The position numbers were made by a program, and so were the translations under genes. Of a stretch of 64,000 nt of DNA, positions 27,071 to 36,097 are shown one piece after another. The stretch's first letter is position 1. Every line of letters begins with the position of its first letter. The notes beneath the pieces were generated by a model. That model had not been told where the DNA came from and searched no databases. It saw nothing but the letters and a program-made list of their open reading frames with translations. The DNA comes from Pseudomonas fluorescens (GTDB lineage Bacteria > Pseudomonadota > Gammaproteobacteria > Pseudomonadales > Pseudomonadaceae): positions 124,001 to 188,000 of the forward strand of contig NZ_CABVHY010000003.1 of the NCBI RefSeq assembly GCF_902497875.1. The letters are read 5' to 3'.

Positions 27071-28134
27071 GAGCCGAGCAATTTTCAACGGCGGTGCTGG
27101 AGTGGTACGACCGCCACGGCCGCCACGACCTGCCCTGGCAGCAGGGCATCACCCCGTATCGGGTGTGGGTCTCGGAAATCATGTTGCAGCAGACCCAGGT
27201 CAGCACCGTGCTGAACTACTTCGACCGCTTCATGGCGTCATTGCCAACGGTCGAAGCCCTGGCTGCGGCACCGGAAGACGAAGTGCTTCATCTCTGGACC
27301 GGCCTGGGTTACTACACCCGCGCCCGGAACCTGCAGAAGACCGCGAAGATCATCGTCGCCGATCACGCCGGGGAGTTTCCCCGCGATGTCGAAAAACTCA
27401 TCGAGCTGCCCGGCATTGGCCTGTCCACCGCCGGCGCCATCGCCAGCCTGAGCATGGGCTTGCGCGCACCCATCCTCGACGGCAACGTCAAGCGGGTGCT
27501 GGCACGCTTTACCGCACAAGAGGGCTACCCGGGCGAACCCAAGGTCGCCAAACAGCTGTGGGCCAATGCCGAGCGCTTCACCCCTCACAGCAGAGTCAAC
27601 AACTACACCCAGGCAATGATGGACCTCGGCGCGACGCTCTGTACCCGCAGCAAACCCAGTTGCCTGCTCTGCCCACTGGAAAGTGGCTGCGAGGCGCACT
27701 TGCTTGGCCTGGAGACTCGCTACCCGATTCCAAAACCGCGCAAGAGCGTGCCGCAGAAGCGCACCCTGATGCCGTTGCTGGCCAACCGCGACGGCGCCAT
27801 CCTGCTTTACCGTCGCCCGTCCACGGGCCTCTGGGGCGGCCTCTGGAGCTTGCCGGAGCTGGATGATCTCGGCGACCTGGAACATCTGGCGCTGCAGCAC
27901 TCGCTGGAACTGGGCAAACATCACGCACTGCCAAGCCTGATCCACACCTTCAGCCATTTCCAACTGGCTATCGAACCCTGGCTGGTTCAGGTCCAGGAAT
28001 CCGGCCATCACGTGGCCGAGGCTGACTGGCTCTGGTATAACCTCGCCACCCCGCCGCGCCTGGGCCTTGCCGCTCCGGTGAAAAAGCTGCTCAAACGCGC
28101 GGCCGATGTATTGAACGCAGGAGAGTCGTCATGA
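27067..28134 (+). CDS. mutY: A/G-specific adenine DNA glycosylase MutY
   Basis: MutY removes adenine mispaired with 8-oxoguanine. The 355-residue protein has the catalytic Glu37 ([11 protein letters not shown]), the helix-hairpin-helix-GPD motif ([17 protein letters not shown] ... [11 protein letters not shown]), the 4Fe-4S ligands [17 protein letters not shown], and a C-terminal NUDIX-like domain (about 230-345) that recognises 8-oxoguanine. It overlaps asmA and yggX by ATGA junctions, forming a three-gene unit. Confidence 0.98.
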   Translation: MRAEQFSTAVLEWYDRHGRHDLPWQQGITPYRVWVSEIMLQQTQVSTVLNYFDRFMASLPTVEALAAAPEDEVLHLWTGLGYYTRARNLQKTAKIIVADHAGEFPRDVEKLIELPGIGLSTAGAIASLSMGLRAPILDGNVKRVLARFTAQEGYPGEPKVAKQLWANAERFTPHSRVNNYTQAMMDLGATLCTRSKPSCLLCPLESGCEAHLLGLETRYPIPKPRKSVPQKRTLMPLLANRDGAILLYRRPSTGLWGGLWSLPELDDLGDLEHLALQHSLELGKHHALPSLIHTFSHFQLAIEPWLVQVQESGHHVAEADWLWYNLATPPRLGLAAPVKKLLKRAADVLNAGESS

Positions 28135-28403
28135 CCCGCACCATCATGTGCCGCAAGTACAAAGAAGAATTGCCCGCCCTTGAGCGCGCCCCATTCCCGG
28201 GCGCCAAAGGCCAGGACATTTTCGATCACGTCTCGGCCAAGGCCTGGGCTGACTGGCAAAAGCACCAAACCCTGCTAATCAACGAAAAACGCCTGAACAT
28301 GATGAACGCCGAGGACCGCAAATATCTGCAGGGCGAAATGGACAAGTTCTTTTCCGGAGAGGACTACGCCAAGGCCGAAGGCTACGTGCCGCCGTCCGAA
28401 TAA
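28131..28403 (+). CDS. Oxidative damage protection / Fe(2+)-trafficking protein YggX
   Basis: A 90-residue protein with the YggX hallmark start [23 protein letters not shown] and [21 protein letters not shown]. In enterics YggX protects iron-sulfur clusters against oxidation. Its pairing with mutY is an old conserved arrangement that links iron-cluster protection with repair of oxidised guanine. The start overlaps the mutY stop by four bases. Confidence 0.96.
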   Translation: MTRTIMCRKYKEELPALERAPFPGAKGQDIFDHVSAKAWADWQKHQTLLINEKRLNMMNAEDRKYLQGEMDKFFSGEDYAKAEGYVPPSE

Positions 28404-28467
28404 CCCCGATTTCTCGGGGCTTGGGTCGTAAGCGACGGTAATAATTAAACTTTTTTTGAAAACTTGC

Positions 28468-28496
28468 TTGACGACCCCCCGAAAAACCAGTTTAAT
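28468..28496 (+). promoter_or_regulatory. Sigma-70 promoter of tRNA-Phe
   Basis: TTGACG (28468-28473), a 17-base spacer and TTTAAT (28491-28496) lie 10 bases upstream of the mature tRNA 5' end. Confidence 0.75.
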
Positions 28497-28506
28497 GCGC
28501 CCCGTT

Positions 28507-28582
28507 GCCCAGATAGCTCAGTCGGTAGAGCAGGGGATTGAAAATCCCCGTGTCGGCGGTTCGATTCCGTCTCTGGGCACCA
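28507..28582 (+). tRNA. tRNA-Phe (anticodon GAA)
   Basis: A 76-nt cloverleaf: acceptor arm GCCCAGA/TCTGGGC, D-arm with AGCTCAGTCGGTAGAGC, anticodon stem GGGGA/TCCCC enclosing TTGAAAA (anticodon GAA), T-arm with GTTCGATTC, and encoded CCA. It marks the end of the PAO1-like gene order; variable genes follow. Confidence 0.97.
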
Positions 28583-28624
28583 CATTCAGTTTTCATGTGG
28601 TGTTATAGATCACATGAAAGCCTA

Positions 28625-28652
28625 CAAAAAACCCGCCTTGTGCGGGTTTTTT
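28625..28652 (+). terminator. Terminator after tRNA-Phe
   Basis: AAAAAACCCGC-CTTG-TGCGGGTTTTTT, a short GC stem with A and T runs on either side, about 45 bases after the tRNA. Confidence 0.88.
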
Positions 28653-28701
28653 GTTGCCTGTAGTTTTTCAAGACGCGTAATGGTTTTTCAGAAATCAGCG
28701 A

Positions 28702-29157
28702 TCAATAACCCTCATTCCAGTGGAAGACCAGATCGCGAATAGCCCCGCCTTTGATCTCGGCGTCACTGCGTTTTTCCTGACCATTACGAGCGGCGACCAC
28801 CGAGTATTTACCGGGCGGCAACTGAACGTAAACGATAGGCCCTACCTGACTCAGCTTCAGCACTGAGCTCCCCTGCATGTTCTGGATCACTAGATCGACA
28901 TCAGGGATGTATTTATTGTCCGGCCCGATCGCAAAGGTCATGTGCAAGTTGTAACCCTTGGCTTGATGAATGGCCCGCGACTCATCCAGACCGATGCCCC
29001 CCGACAAGTACGTAATGCCGTTTTGCTGTTGTGGCTCCACCTGCACGCCGGACATATCGATCGGCTCCTCGGTGGCAGCCTGCAGTTCTGTTGCAGGCAA
29101 TCCCGACAACATGAACGCTAGCGCTCCTGAAAACACGAGTAAGTGGAAGGACTTCAT
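28702..29157 (-). CDS. Secreted protein with carboxypeptidase-regulatory-like beta domain
   Basis: A 151-residue protein starting at MKSFHLLVFS (29157), with a signal peptide (LLVFSGALAFMLSGLPATELQA) and GGGAG about 10 bases before the ATG. The second half (FAIGPDNKYIPDVDLVIQNMQGSSVLKLSQVGPIVYVQLPPGKYSVVA) is a transthyretin-like module in which PPGKYSVVA is the typical closing strand. It should be periplasmic or exported. Forty more codons are open upstream but have no ribosome site. Function unknown. Confidence 0.75.
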   Translation of the reverse strand: MKSFHLLVFSGALAFMLSGLPATELQAATEEPIDMSGVQVEPQQQNGITYLSGGIGLDESRAIHQAKGYNLHMTFAIGPDNKYIPDVDLVIQNMQGSSVLKLSQVGPIVYVQLPPGKYSVVAARNGQEKRSDAEIKGGAIRDLVFHWNEGY

Positions 29158-29607
29158 GATGACGACTCCCAGGTTCGTACAGACCGGATGAATGCGAAAC
29201 CACCCTTGGGCGCTACGCCATAAACCAGCGGCATCCCGATTAAATCCCCTCCCTGTACTGTTGATCCATCCGACCATGAAAAGTTTATGCCTTGCTCATT
29301 GGGTGCTTAGATCAATTGAGTGTGAGGCTTGCGCATATTCGGACTACATCCAAACGTTGAATACCGCCTCAACACCCTCTTCCGTCCCGTTTGTCCACCG
29401 CCCCGGGAATGCACAGACTCATAAAGCCTGAGCATCTTTTGTTCGGCCCGCACAAGCCTTCGATCCAATATCGTCATCCGATAAAGAACCTACGGACAGT
29501 CAGGCAAGAATTGCCCTACAGACCAAAACCCGCCCCAAGGGAATGCTTATACCGGGGGCGTTAACCGGGTCAGACGCCAAACATTCAGCAGTAATCAGGA
29601 AGCTGAA
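29158..29607. other. Gene-free stretch ahead of the glycosyltransferase cluster
   Basis: About 450 bases without a believable gene. It must hold the promoters of the divergent secreted-protein gene and of the first glycosyltransferase. I see no terminator, repeat or clear -35/-10 pair that I would defend. Confidence 0.5.
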
Positions 29608-30549
29608 ATGCAAGCGTTGAAAGGGAAGGCAAGCGTACCTGTAGCACTGCCTGAACCGCTTATCAGTGTTGTTATCGCCGCCTACAACTACGCGGCCGTC
29701 CTGCCGCGGGCGCTGGATTCTGTGCTGTCACAGTGGGCTGAGGATATTGAAGTCCTGATCATCAACGACGGCTCCGAAGACAACACTGCACAAGTACTTG
29801 AGGAGTACGCCCAGGACCACCCAGACACGCTTCAAATCATCCACCAGCAAAATGCCGGTCCTGCAGCCGCGCGCAACCGTGGCATCCGCGCGGCCCGCGG
29901 GAAGTATGTGTTGTTGCTGGATGCCGATGACGAGCTGTTGCCTGAAGCGCTGCAAACTCTGCGTGCAGTGCTGCTCGACAATTCAGCGGCAGGCATGATC
30001 CTGGGTGCGCACATATCCGTTTTTGCCGACGGCCGTGAGCGGGTTCGCCTGCCTACTCCAGCCACGGGCTCGCCGCCGGAACTGATTCGGCGCTATCTGC
30101 TGGACAAGAAAATTTCCATTTCCCACAGCCGCACGCTATTTCGTCGCGATCTGCTGTTGCAGCGGCCCTACCCTGAGGCGCTGCGGGCAGGAGAAGACGT
30201 TGCAGTCTTTGCTTACCTGCTGGTAAGCGCACCGGTCGCCCTGACCCATCGCCCCCTGGCGCGAATCCATAAACACGCCAACAGCTTGCGCCATGACCGT
30301 CATGACGAAAAGGCGGTGGCCCAAGGCATGTTGCGCGAGGTTTTCACCAGCCTGCCTGAAGCTTGCCAGGTCCATCGAGCGGCGTATGAGGCGCAGCGTT
30401 ATCTGTCGTTGTTTCGTGCAGCCATGCTGGCGGGTGACAAGCCTGCAGCACGACGCTTTTATCGGCATGCCCTGGGCTTGTCGCCCCTGCAGGCATTGCG
30501 CTGGAGCTATCTGAAGAAAGCTCTGCGGCTCGGGGCTGGACTGGGCTGA
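29608..30549 (+). CDS. Family 2 glycosyltransferase
   Basis: A 313-residue GT-A fold enzyme: LISVVIAAYNYAAVLPRALDSVL at the nucleotide-binding strand, VLIINDGSEDNTAQVLEEY, NAGPAAARNRGIRAARGKYVLLLDADDELLPEAL with the metal-binding DxD. It then has an acceptor region that differs from the second family 2 enzyme of the cluster. No membrane segment is apparent. Its stop overlaps the next start by one base (TGATG), so the genes are coupled. It probably adds a sugar to a surface glycan; donor and acceptor cannot be read. Confidence 0.9.
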   Translation: MQALKGKASVPVALPEPLISVVIAAYNYAAVLPRALDSVLSQWAEDIEVLIINDGSEDNTAQVLEEYAQDHPDTLQIIHQQNAGPAAARNRGIRAARGKYVLLLDADDELLPEALQTLRAVLLDNSAAGMILGAHISVFADGRERVRLPTPATGSPPELIRRYLLDKKISISHSRTLFRRDLLLQRPYPEALRAGEDVAVFAYLLVSAPVALTHRPLARIHKHANSLRHDRHDEKAVAQGMLREVFTSLPEACQVHRAAYEAQRYLSLFRAAMLAGDKPAARRFYRHALGLSPLQALRWSYLKKALRLGAGLG

Positions 30550-31505
30550 TGCGCGTTCTGGTATTGACCGCGGCTGAACGTCTGCCCGATCTGACAACGC
30601 TATACGGCGAGCTTGCGCGACATGTGTCCCTTGAAGTTCACCGACTGACAAAAAGTCAGCAGCGAAATTTGCGCACATTTCTGGGCGCTCACGATCTGTC
30701 TGATTTTCAGCGAATCATTCTGGATTTGCCGTTCAAGAATGTGTATCGCCAAACGAGCTATCTGGCACACCTCAGCGGCTTGCTGGTCTACGAGGAAGAT
30801 GCCTGTCAGAACTACCTGACCCGCTCGCGCTGGTGCGGGGCCTTCAGCCGGTTCTATCGCCGTTTGCCAGGTGCACGCATTCTGGTGACCGGAGCCGGTA
30901 TCGCCGCCCGTTTGCAGGCCGAAGGCTTCAACGTGAGTTTCACGGCCAAAGGCTATGACCCGTACAGGTTATTTGCCGAGTCGGTCGAGCGTGACATCGA
31001 GTTAGGTTTTATTGGCAGAACGACGAGCGATGCCTATACGCAACGCAAATCGCTTCTAGAGCAGCTGGCCGCTTCTGAGCCCTTGCGGGTACTGCGCACT
31101 GATCCGGGCGAGCCTTATCGACAGATGCTCAATCGCATTCGCCTGTTTATCAGTGCTGATATCGGGCTAGGCGAGTACATGGCAAAGAACTTCGAGGCCA
31201 TGGCTTGCGGTTGCGTATTGCTGGCCTGGCGTCAGGACACAGAAGAGACGGCGCTGGGTCTGCGCGATGGTGAGCATCTGCTGCTCTACAGCAGCCTTGC
31301 AGAGCTGCGCGGGCATATCGCCAAGCTGCGCAGCGATCCGGAGCTGGCGCAGCGCATCGCGGATTCGGGTCGCGCCTTTGTCGAAACCCATCATAGCTAC
31401 AAACACCTCGCCGAGCAGATCGCCGGAGTGCTGGCAGAGCCTTGGCCGGCCATTCCCCCCCTCACCTATTGGCGAGCCTTGTGGCAGCGCCTGTGCCCCT
31501 ACTGA
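30549..31505 (+). CDS. Glycosyltransferase with GT-B C-terminal domain (CgeB-like)
   Basis: A 318-residue protein. The C-terminal half carries the CgeB/GT1-like region ISADIGLGEYMAKNFEAMACGCVLLAWRQDTEETALGLRDGEHLLLYSSLAELRGHI, the typical sugar-nucleotide binding segment. The N-terminal half (LPDLTTLYGELARHV, YRQTSYLAHLSGLLVYEED) lacks a signal peptide. A lone GFIGRTTSDAYTQRKSLLEQL segment links the halves. It is coupled to the upstream glycosyltransferase and leads into the third by 10 bases. Confidence 0.82.
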   Translation: MRVLVLTAAERLPDLTTLYGELARHVSLEVHRLTKSQQRNLRTFLGAHDLSDFQRIILDLPFKNVYRQTSYLAHLSGLLVYEEDACQNYLTRSRWCGAFSRFYRRLPGARILVTGAGIAARLQAEGFNVSFTAKGYDPYRLFAESVERDIELGFIGRTTSDAYTQRKSLLEQLAASEPLRVLRTDPGEPYRQMLNRIRLFISADIGLGEYMAKNFEAMACGCVLLAWRQDTEETALGLRDGEHLLLYSSLAELRGHIAKLRSDPELAQRIADSGRAFVETHHSYKHLAEQIAGVLAEPWPAIPPLTYWRALWQRLCPY

Positions 31506-31515
31506 GAGCGCCCGT

Positions 31516-32397
31516 ATGACCCAGTCCGCGGCTGATCAACCCTTGGTCAGCATCATTATTGCCTCATACAACCATTGCGCCTTTATCGAGGCGAGCATCA
31601 CCAGCGTACTCACGCAGACTTACCCGAACATAGAGCTATTAGTGGTCGATGATGGCTCGACAGATGGCAGCGTCGAACGCATTCAACGGTTGCAGCAACT
31701 GCATGGTTTCAGTTTTCTCGCGCAGGAAAACCAGGGCTTGTCGCGAACACTCAACGAAACCATAGCCCGGGCCCGAGGCAACCTGATCGCCCCCTTTGGT
31801 TCCGATGATGTGATGCTGCCTGCGCGCATAGCACTGCAAGTGGCGTATCTAAGGGATAGACCCGAGGTAGGGATTTGTGCCGGCAATATTCAAGAGATCG
31901 ATGCCGAAGGGTACCCGCTAGGGAAGTTCCGCGATCTACCGCGGCGGCGCCTGGACTTCGAGGATGTTTTTCTCGACCGCAAAACAGGAGCACCGGCACC
32001 GACGCTGCTCTTTCGTCGTGAAGCACTGGAAAAAGTCGGTGGTTTCGATCCGCAGATTCGCCTGGAAGACTTGCTGATTCAGCTAAAGATCACCCGGGCA
32101 GGTTACTCCATCGATGTACTGAACGAAGTGCTGGCCCATTATCGCGTGCACGGCAGTAACACCTACAAAAACCATCGTTTCATGACCGATAACGTTTTGC
32201 GCACCTATGCACAGTTCAGTGATCACCCGGCCTATGCACAGGTGTGCACTAACTTTCGCAACTCGATGCTGCTCAAGTGCGCGCGCCGGGACAAGAAACT
32301 CGCCCGCGAGCTGCTGGCGCAACTCCCGTTCAGAACATGGAATGCAAAGACTTTACGGGGCCTGTGGCGCCTGGCTTTGCCTCATAACGATAAATGA
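31516..32397 (+). CDS. Family 2 glycosyltransferase
   Basis: A 293-residue GT-A enzyme: LVSIIIASYNHCAFIEASITSVLTQTYPNIELLVVDDGSTDGS, ENQGLSRTLNETIARARGNLIAPFGSDDVMLPARI, then a [22 protein letters not shown] segment in which GGFD marks the acceptor loop. The aspartates at SDD replace the more usual DADD. I start at ATG 31516, which follows the previous stop by about 10 bases; the frame itself is open further upstream inside the neighbouring gene. Likely a surface-glycan enzyme of the same cluster. Confidence 0.9.
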   Translation: MTQSAADQPLVSIIIASYNHCAFIEASITSVLTQTYPNIELLVVDDGSTDGSVERIQRLQQLHGFSFLAQENQGLSRTLNETIARARGNLIAPFGSDDVMLPARIALQVAYLRDRPEVGICAGNIQEIDAEGYPLGKFRDLPRRRLDFEDVFLDRKTGAPAPTLLFRREALEKVGGFDPQIRLEDLLIQLKITRAGYSIDVLNEVLAHYRVHGSNTYKNHRFMTDNVLRTYAQFSDHPAYAQVCTNFRNSMLLKCARRDKKLARELLAQLPFRTWNAKTLRGLWRLALPHNDK

Positions 32398-32413
32398 CGC
32401 GGTACTTCCCCGA

Positions 32414-33658
32414 ATGACAACCACACCATCACTGAAAGCGACCCACTGGGGTTCAGCGCAGGCCGGGAAAATTTCCACCTGGCTCATTTTGTACTGGCTT
32501 CCCATCGGCTGGCTTGCCTTGCTCAGCGGGATGTTCTGGGTCGGTGATCGCGCCTTGTACCACAAACTTTACTACCTCACGCTTGCCGCACCGACCTTGA
32601 TAGCTTTGCTCCTCGAGCCACAACTACTCAAACAACTATTAAGTTCGCCTTTGATAAAACTGTTCCTGTTGTTCTCGGCTTACATTCTGATTTCGGTGCA
32701 ATGGTCAGGCACCGAAGAAACTCCCCTGACCATGAGTAAACGCCCGCTCTACATTTTGATGCTGCTGTTTGCCGCGATGTTGATCACCCTTAGATCCCCC
32801 GACCGACTTGACGGCATGACCAGGCTGGCAGCGATTCTTGCCGTAGTCTGTGCCGCCGCCTCACTGGTTTATTTCTTTTATTGTGAAGAAGGTGGTCGCT
32901 TCAATGGTTATGGCGCCTTATACAACCCACTGCTTAGCTCCCATGTATTTGGCTTTTTTTGCGCTTATTGGCTGAGCAGCTGGTATCTGGGCAGCAAACC
33001 CACCGCACTTTTACCCCTGATCGCCATGGCCATACTCTGGGCACTGCTGATCTTTACCGGATCGCGCACCCCGATCATGGCCATGTTCGGCTGCCTGCTG
33101 TGGATGGCCATTGCACAGTGGAAACATCGACTGTGGCTGGTCATAGCCGTCGCAATAGCGCTCGTGGTTGCCGTCCAATCATTGCCGCAATCGGAGGATT
33201 TAATGGTCCGCGGGGTTTCCTTCCGCCCCGCCATCTGGGCTGAAGCACTGCGGCAAATCCAGGCAAGCCCATGGATTGGCCTGGGCTTTACCCACCCGCA
33301 AGTCTTCTGGATCGAAGGGTTCCCCTATGCGCTGGCCGATCCACACAACATAGAACTCGGCGTACTGTTTGAGGGTGGCGTGATTGGCCTGACGCTGTGG
33401 CTAATGATGTATGCCTATGCCATGTTTTACGCTTGGCAACGTCGCGACCAACCCTGCGTGCTGATTGCCTCTACGTTGGTGGTCTATGGCTTCATGGCCG
33501 GTCTCACCGAAGGCAGTGCGTTTTTTTCCCGGCCCAAGGAGCACTGGTTTCTGATCTGGATCCCCCTGGCCTTATTGGCAGCGACCCGATTCAGCGCCAG
33601 GCAGCAGGCTGAAGAACAGCTGCCACTAAACCGCCCTGAAAATCGCCCACCTGCCTGA
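32414..33658 (+). CDS. O-antigen ligase / polymerase-like membrane protein (WaaL/Wzy type)
   Basis: A 414-residue protein with about ten hydrophobic segments (LILYWLPIGWLALLSGMFWV, LYILMLLFAAMLITL, LAAILAVVCAAASLVYFFY, LWLVIAVAIALVVAV and others). The longest periplasmic loop follows MVRGVSFRPAIWAEALRQI and includes GLGFTHPQVFW and DPHNIELGVLFEGG, matching the Wzy_C region in which an R and an H are functionally important in WaaL. It ends the four-gene glycan cluster and is followed by a terminator. Whether it ligates to lipid A-core or polymerises units cannot be settled here. Confidence 0.85.
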   Translation: MTTTPSLKATHWGSAQAGKISTWLILYWLPIGWLALLSGMFWVGDRALYHKLYYLTLAAPTLIALLLEPQLLKQLLSSPLIKLFLLFSAYILISVQWSGTEETPLTMSKRPLYILMLLFAAMLITLRSPDRLDGMTRLAAILAVVCAAASLVYFFYCEEGGRFNGYGALYNPLLSSHVFGFFCAYWLSSWYLGSKPTALLPLIAMAILWALLIFTGSRTPIMAMFGCLLWMAIAQWKHRLWLVIAVAIALVVAVQSLPQSEDLMVRGVSFRPAIWAEALRQIQASPWIGLGFTHPQVFWIEGFPYALADPHNIELGVLFEGGVIGLTLWLMMYAYAMFYAWQRRDQPCVLIASTLVVYGFMAGLTEGSAFFSRPKEHWFLIWIPLALLAATRFSARQQAEEQLPLNRPENRPPA

Positions 33659-33671
33659 CAAGCTCGCGTCG

Positions 33672-33705
33672 AAAAACCCCAAGTGTGTTTCCTTGGGGTT
33701 TTTTA
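33672..33705 (+). terminator. Terminator of the glycan cluster
   Basis: CCCCAAG and CTTGGGG (33677-33698) with a short loop and a run of six T. Confidence 0.88.
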
Positions 33706-33779
33706 TTGCCAGGAATTTGCTAGCTTGCGCAACACGCCTTGCAGTAAATGTATCAATAGCACAAGGGACTCCAGCACTC

Positions 33780-34745
33780 ATGAATCAGCAGATCACACCT
33801 GCGTCGGAGCTCCCGGCAACCACTGCACGGGCGGCCCCCAAAACGGAGCCTGGAGAACCATTCAAGGAAGTAGCTGCTGATGGTTTCACCCTTGGCGGTT
33901 TCACCTGGCGTCATCCACTGGCGGACATCAGACGCCCGGTAGTGATCATCAATGCGGCGACCTCCGTGCGCTGTCGTCATTATTTTCGCTTCGCCGATTA
34001 TCTATTTGCCAACGGCTTCGACGTCATCACCTACGACTATCGAGGGATCGGCGAGTCACGCCCGGCATCCTTGCGTGGTTTCAGCGCATCATGGACGGAT
34101 TGGGGCGCGCTCGATTTCGAGGCCATGTTGCAACGGGCGACCCGGGAATTTCCCGGCCAACCCATAGACGTGGTGGGTCACAGCTTCGGCGGTTGCGCGG
34201 CCGGGCTGGGTACCTCCGGACATCTGATCCGACGCCTGGTGACCGTAGGGGCGCAATTCGCCTATTGGCGCGACTACGCACCGGCCAACCGTTGGCGGAT
34301 GTTCTGCAAATGGCACTTATTGATGCCGTTGGTGACGATGCTCTACGGTTACTTCCCCGGCAAGCGTCTGGGCTGGCTTGAAGACACTCCCGCTGGCGTG
34401 GTCCGGGACTGGAGCACCCCGACCGCACTCTACGAAAGACGTCCCAGCGGGCGCTTGCTCGATAAATTGCCCTTCCACGCTGTCACCGCGCAAACCCTTG
34501 CCATCAGCCTCAGCGACGATCCCTATGGCACGATCCCGGCCATCGAGCGACTGCTTGGCTACTTCAAGGCCGGCTCAAACTCGCACCTGCGAATTGCCCC
34601 GCAAGACATCGGCGAAGTGGAAGTCGGACATTTCGCCTTTTTTCGCAGCCCGTACCAAGCCACACTATGGCCCATTGCATTGTCCTGGCTGCAAAACGGC
34701 GAACTTGCTCCCGGTACGCCTGGGCGCTTGATGCCACGCAGCTGA
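33780..34745 (+). CDS. Alpha/beta-fold hydrolase
   Basis: A 321-residue protein with the nucleophile elbow GHSFGG (Ser135), the preceding strand DVITYDYRGIGESRP, and a C-terminal catalytic region (AQTLAISLSDDPYGTIPAIERLL with the acid candidate, and EVEVGHFAFFR with the His). The N-terminal 30 residues are low in structure. It resembles uncharacterised serine hydrolases of the YheT/esterase type. The substrate is unknown. The ATG at 33780 was chosen because the family core begins soon after; 29 further codons are open upstream. Confidence 0.85.
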   Translation: MNQQITPASELPATTARAAPKTEPGEPFKEVAADGFTLGGFTWRHPLADIRRPVVIINAATSVRCRHYFRFADYLFANGFDVITYDYRGIGESRPASLRGFSASWTDWGALDFEAMLQRATREFPGQPIDVVGHSFGGCAAGLGTSGHLIRRLVTVGAQFAYWRDYAPANRWRMFCKWHLLMPLVTMLYGYFPGKRLGWLEDTPAGVVRDWSTPTALYERRPSGRLLDKLPFHAVTAQTLAISLSDDPYGTIPAIERLLGYFKAGSNSHLRIAPQDIGEVEVGHFAFFRSPYQATLWPIALSWLQNGELAPGTPGRLMPRS

Positions 34746-34794
34746 TTGACCTGCCTGCCCTACTCAACAGAATTCGGAATACGGAACGAAGCCC

Positions 34795-35196
34795 ATGGCA
34801 TCCGCGAACAAACAACACAAGCGCGCCACCCGCGCAAAAGCCAAGGCCAAGCAGAATCGAACTCAACGCGCAGGCGTCGCCGTCGAAGCGCTGGATCCGA
34901 ATGACGATCGCATCGACTTTGAATCAGTGGATCTGACCGAGCTGTTCAAGAAAATGCGCACGGCCGAAACCACCAGCCAACAAGCCATGTGCGCGGCTTT
35001 CCTGGGAGACCCTCTGCCCGAGTTGGTGCTGGAGCAGGAAGGCGAAGAAGGCGCGACTGACTTCATACTCGCGGCGCTCATCGAATATCGCCAGTGGTCC
35101 ACCGAGGCGGACGAGGCAGCAGCCCTTGCCTGGATCGAGAGTCCGCAATTCCAGGCGGACTATGTTGCGGCATCGGACGCATTGCTGAAGTCGTAA
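34795..35196 (+). CDS. Conserved hypothetical protein with basic N-terminal tail (paralogue A)
   Basis: A 133-residue protein. Residues 1-25 are almost pure Lys/Arg/Ala/Gln (SANKQHKRATRAKAKAKQ). An acidic helical domain follows (DLTELFKKMRTAETTSQ, then LIEYRQWSTEADEAAALAWIESPQFQADY). The same tail and core pattern occurs in the gene at 36359, so the two are paralogues on either side of vapBC. The basic tail suggests binding to nucleic acid or ribosomes; that is inference. It is not an antitoxin fold I recognise. Confidence 0.75.
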   Translation: MASANKQHKRATRAKAKAKQNRTQRAGVAVEALDPNDDRIDFESVDLTELFKKMRTAETTSQQAMCAAFLGDPLPELVLEQEGEEGATDFILAALIEYRQWSTEADEAAALAWIESPQFQADYVAASDALLKS

Positions 35197-35222
35197 GCCT
35201 GACTTTTTCGAACTGACAAAAT

Positions 35223-35256
35223 CGGCCGCCATCATTACTGATGGGTGGCCGTTTTC
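35223..35256 (+). terminator. Terminator after paralogue A
   Basis: CGGCC-G-CCATCA paired with TGATGG-GT-GGCCG around TTAC, followed by TTTTCG. The stem has small internal mismatches. Confidence 0.75.
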
Positions 35257-35312
35257 GTCAAAAAAGGCATCACGAAACGTCCCACCCTTCGCCAGCCCGC
35301 ACGTATATCCCC

Positions 35313-35340
35313 TTGACATATCCCACCTCTATTCTATCCT
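35313..35340 (+). promoter_or_regulatory. Promoter of vapBC
   Basis: TTGACA (35313-35318), a 16-base spacer and TATCCT (35335-35340), followed 27 bases later by AGGAG and the vapB ATG. In VapBC systems the antitoxin or the complex represses its own promoter, so an operator is expected here; I see no clear dyad. Confidence 0.65.
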
Positions 35341-35377
35341 TGGGGTTACTCTGCAATTCAGCGCCCAGGAGTATTAA

Positions 35378-35608
35378 ATGGAGCAGACCACCATTTTCAT
35401 GAGCAACAGAAGCCAGGCAGTTCGGCTTCCAAAAGCAGTAGCGATGCCTCAAGACGTGAAGCGGGTCGATATCGTGGCGATCGGACGAACCCGTGTCATT
35501 ACCCCTGCTGGCGAGGCTTGGGACAGTTGGTTCGACGGTGAAAGTGTGAGCTGCGACTTTATGGCCGATCGTGAACAACCAGCCAATCAGGAGCGCGAGT
35601 CGCTCTAA
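35378..35608 (+). CDS. vapB: Antitoxin VapB (AbrB-type)
   Basis: A 76-residue protein with the swapped-hairpin AbrB/SpoVT DNA-binding domain typical of VapB: TTIFMSNRSQAVRLPKAVAMPQDVKRVDIVAIGRTRVITPAG. The C-terminal tail (WDSWFDGESVSCDFMADREQ) is the part expected to wrap the toxin. AGGAG precedes the ATG. The stop overlaps the vapC start (TAATG), so the pair is co-translated. Confidence 0.93.
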   Translation: MEQTTIFMSNRSQAVRLPKAVAMPQDVKRVDIVAIGRTRVITPAGEAWDSWFDGESVSCDFMADREQPANQERESL

Positions 35609-36015
35609 TGATCAAGTTCATGCTCGATACCAACATCTGCATCTTCACCATCAAGAACAAACCACAAATCATGCGTGAAGCATTCAATCGTCACCATGGC
35701 CAACTGTGCATCAGCGCTGTCACGCTAATGGAGCTGATCTACGGTGCCGAAAAATCGGCTGCACCGGAAAGGAATTTGGCGGTAATCGAGGGATTCTCTG
35801 CTCGACTTGATGTATTGCCCTATGACTATGAAGCAGCTGCGCATACCGGCATGATCAGGTCCGAACTTGCTAAGGCCGGAACACCGATAGGCCCGTATGA
35901 CCATATGATCGCTGGTCATGCTCGCTCACAGGGCTTGATTGTAGTGACAAACAACCTTCGAGAGTTTGAACGTGTTCGCGGCTTGCGCGTTGAGGACTGG
36001 GTAAGCCCCTGCTGA
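35608..36015 (+). CDS. vapC: Toxin VapC, PIN-domain ribonuclease
   Basis: A 135-residue PIN domain of the VapC type that cuts initiator tRNA in enterics. The acidic catalytic residues are visible: Asp7 in MLDTNICIF, Glu in LMELIYGAEKS, Asp in GPYDHMIAGHARSQGL and the NNLREFERV closing motif. All look intact, so the toxin is probably functional with the adjacent vapB as antitoxin. The operon lies between two paralogous genes, as if inserted between them. Confidence 0.94.
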   Translation: MIKFMLDTNICIFTIKNKPQIMREAFNRHHGQLCISAVTLMELIYGAEKSAAPERNLAVIEGFSARLDVLPYDYEAAAHTGMIRSELAKAGTPIGPYDHMIAGHARSQGLIVVTNNLREFERVRGLRVEDWVSPC

Positions 36016-36097
36016 TCCAAGCTGCCAGGGTATAGCTCCACGACATTAGCCCTTCATCGTAACTTGCGGGCAATCGCTTTTCTTGGGCGCTCAAACT

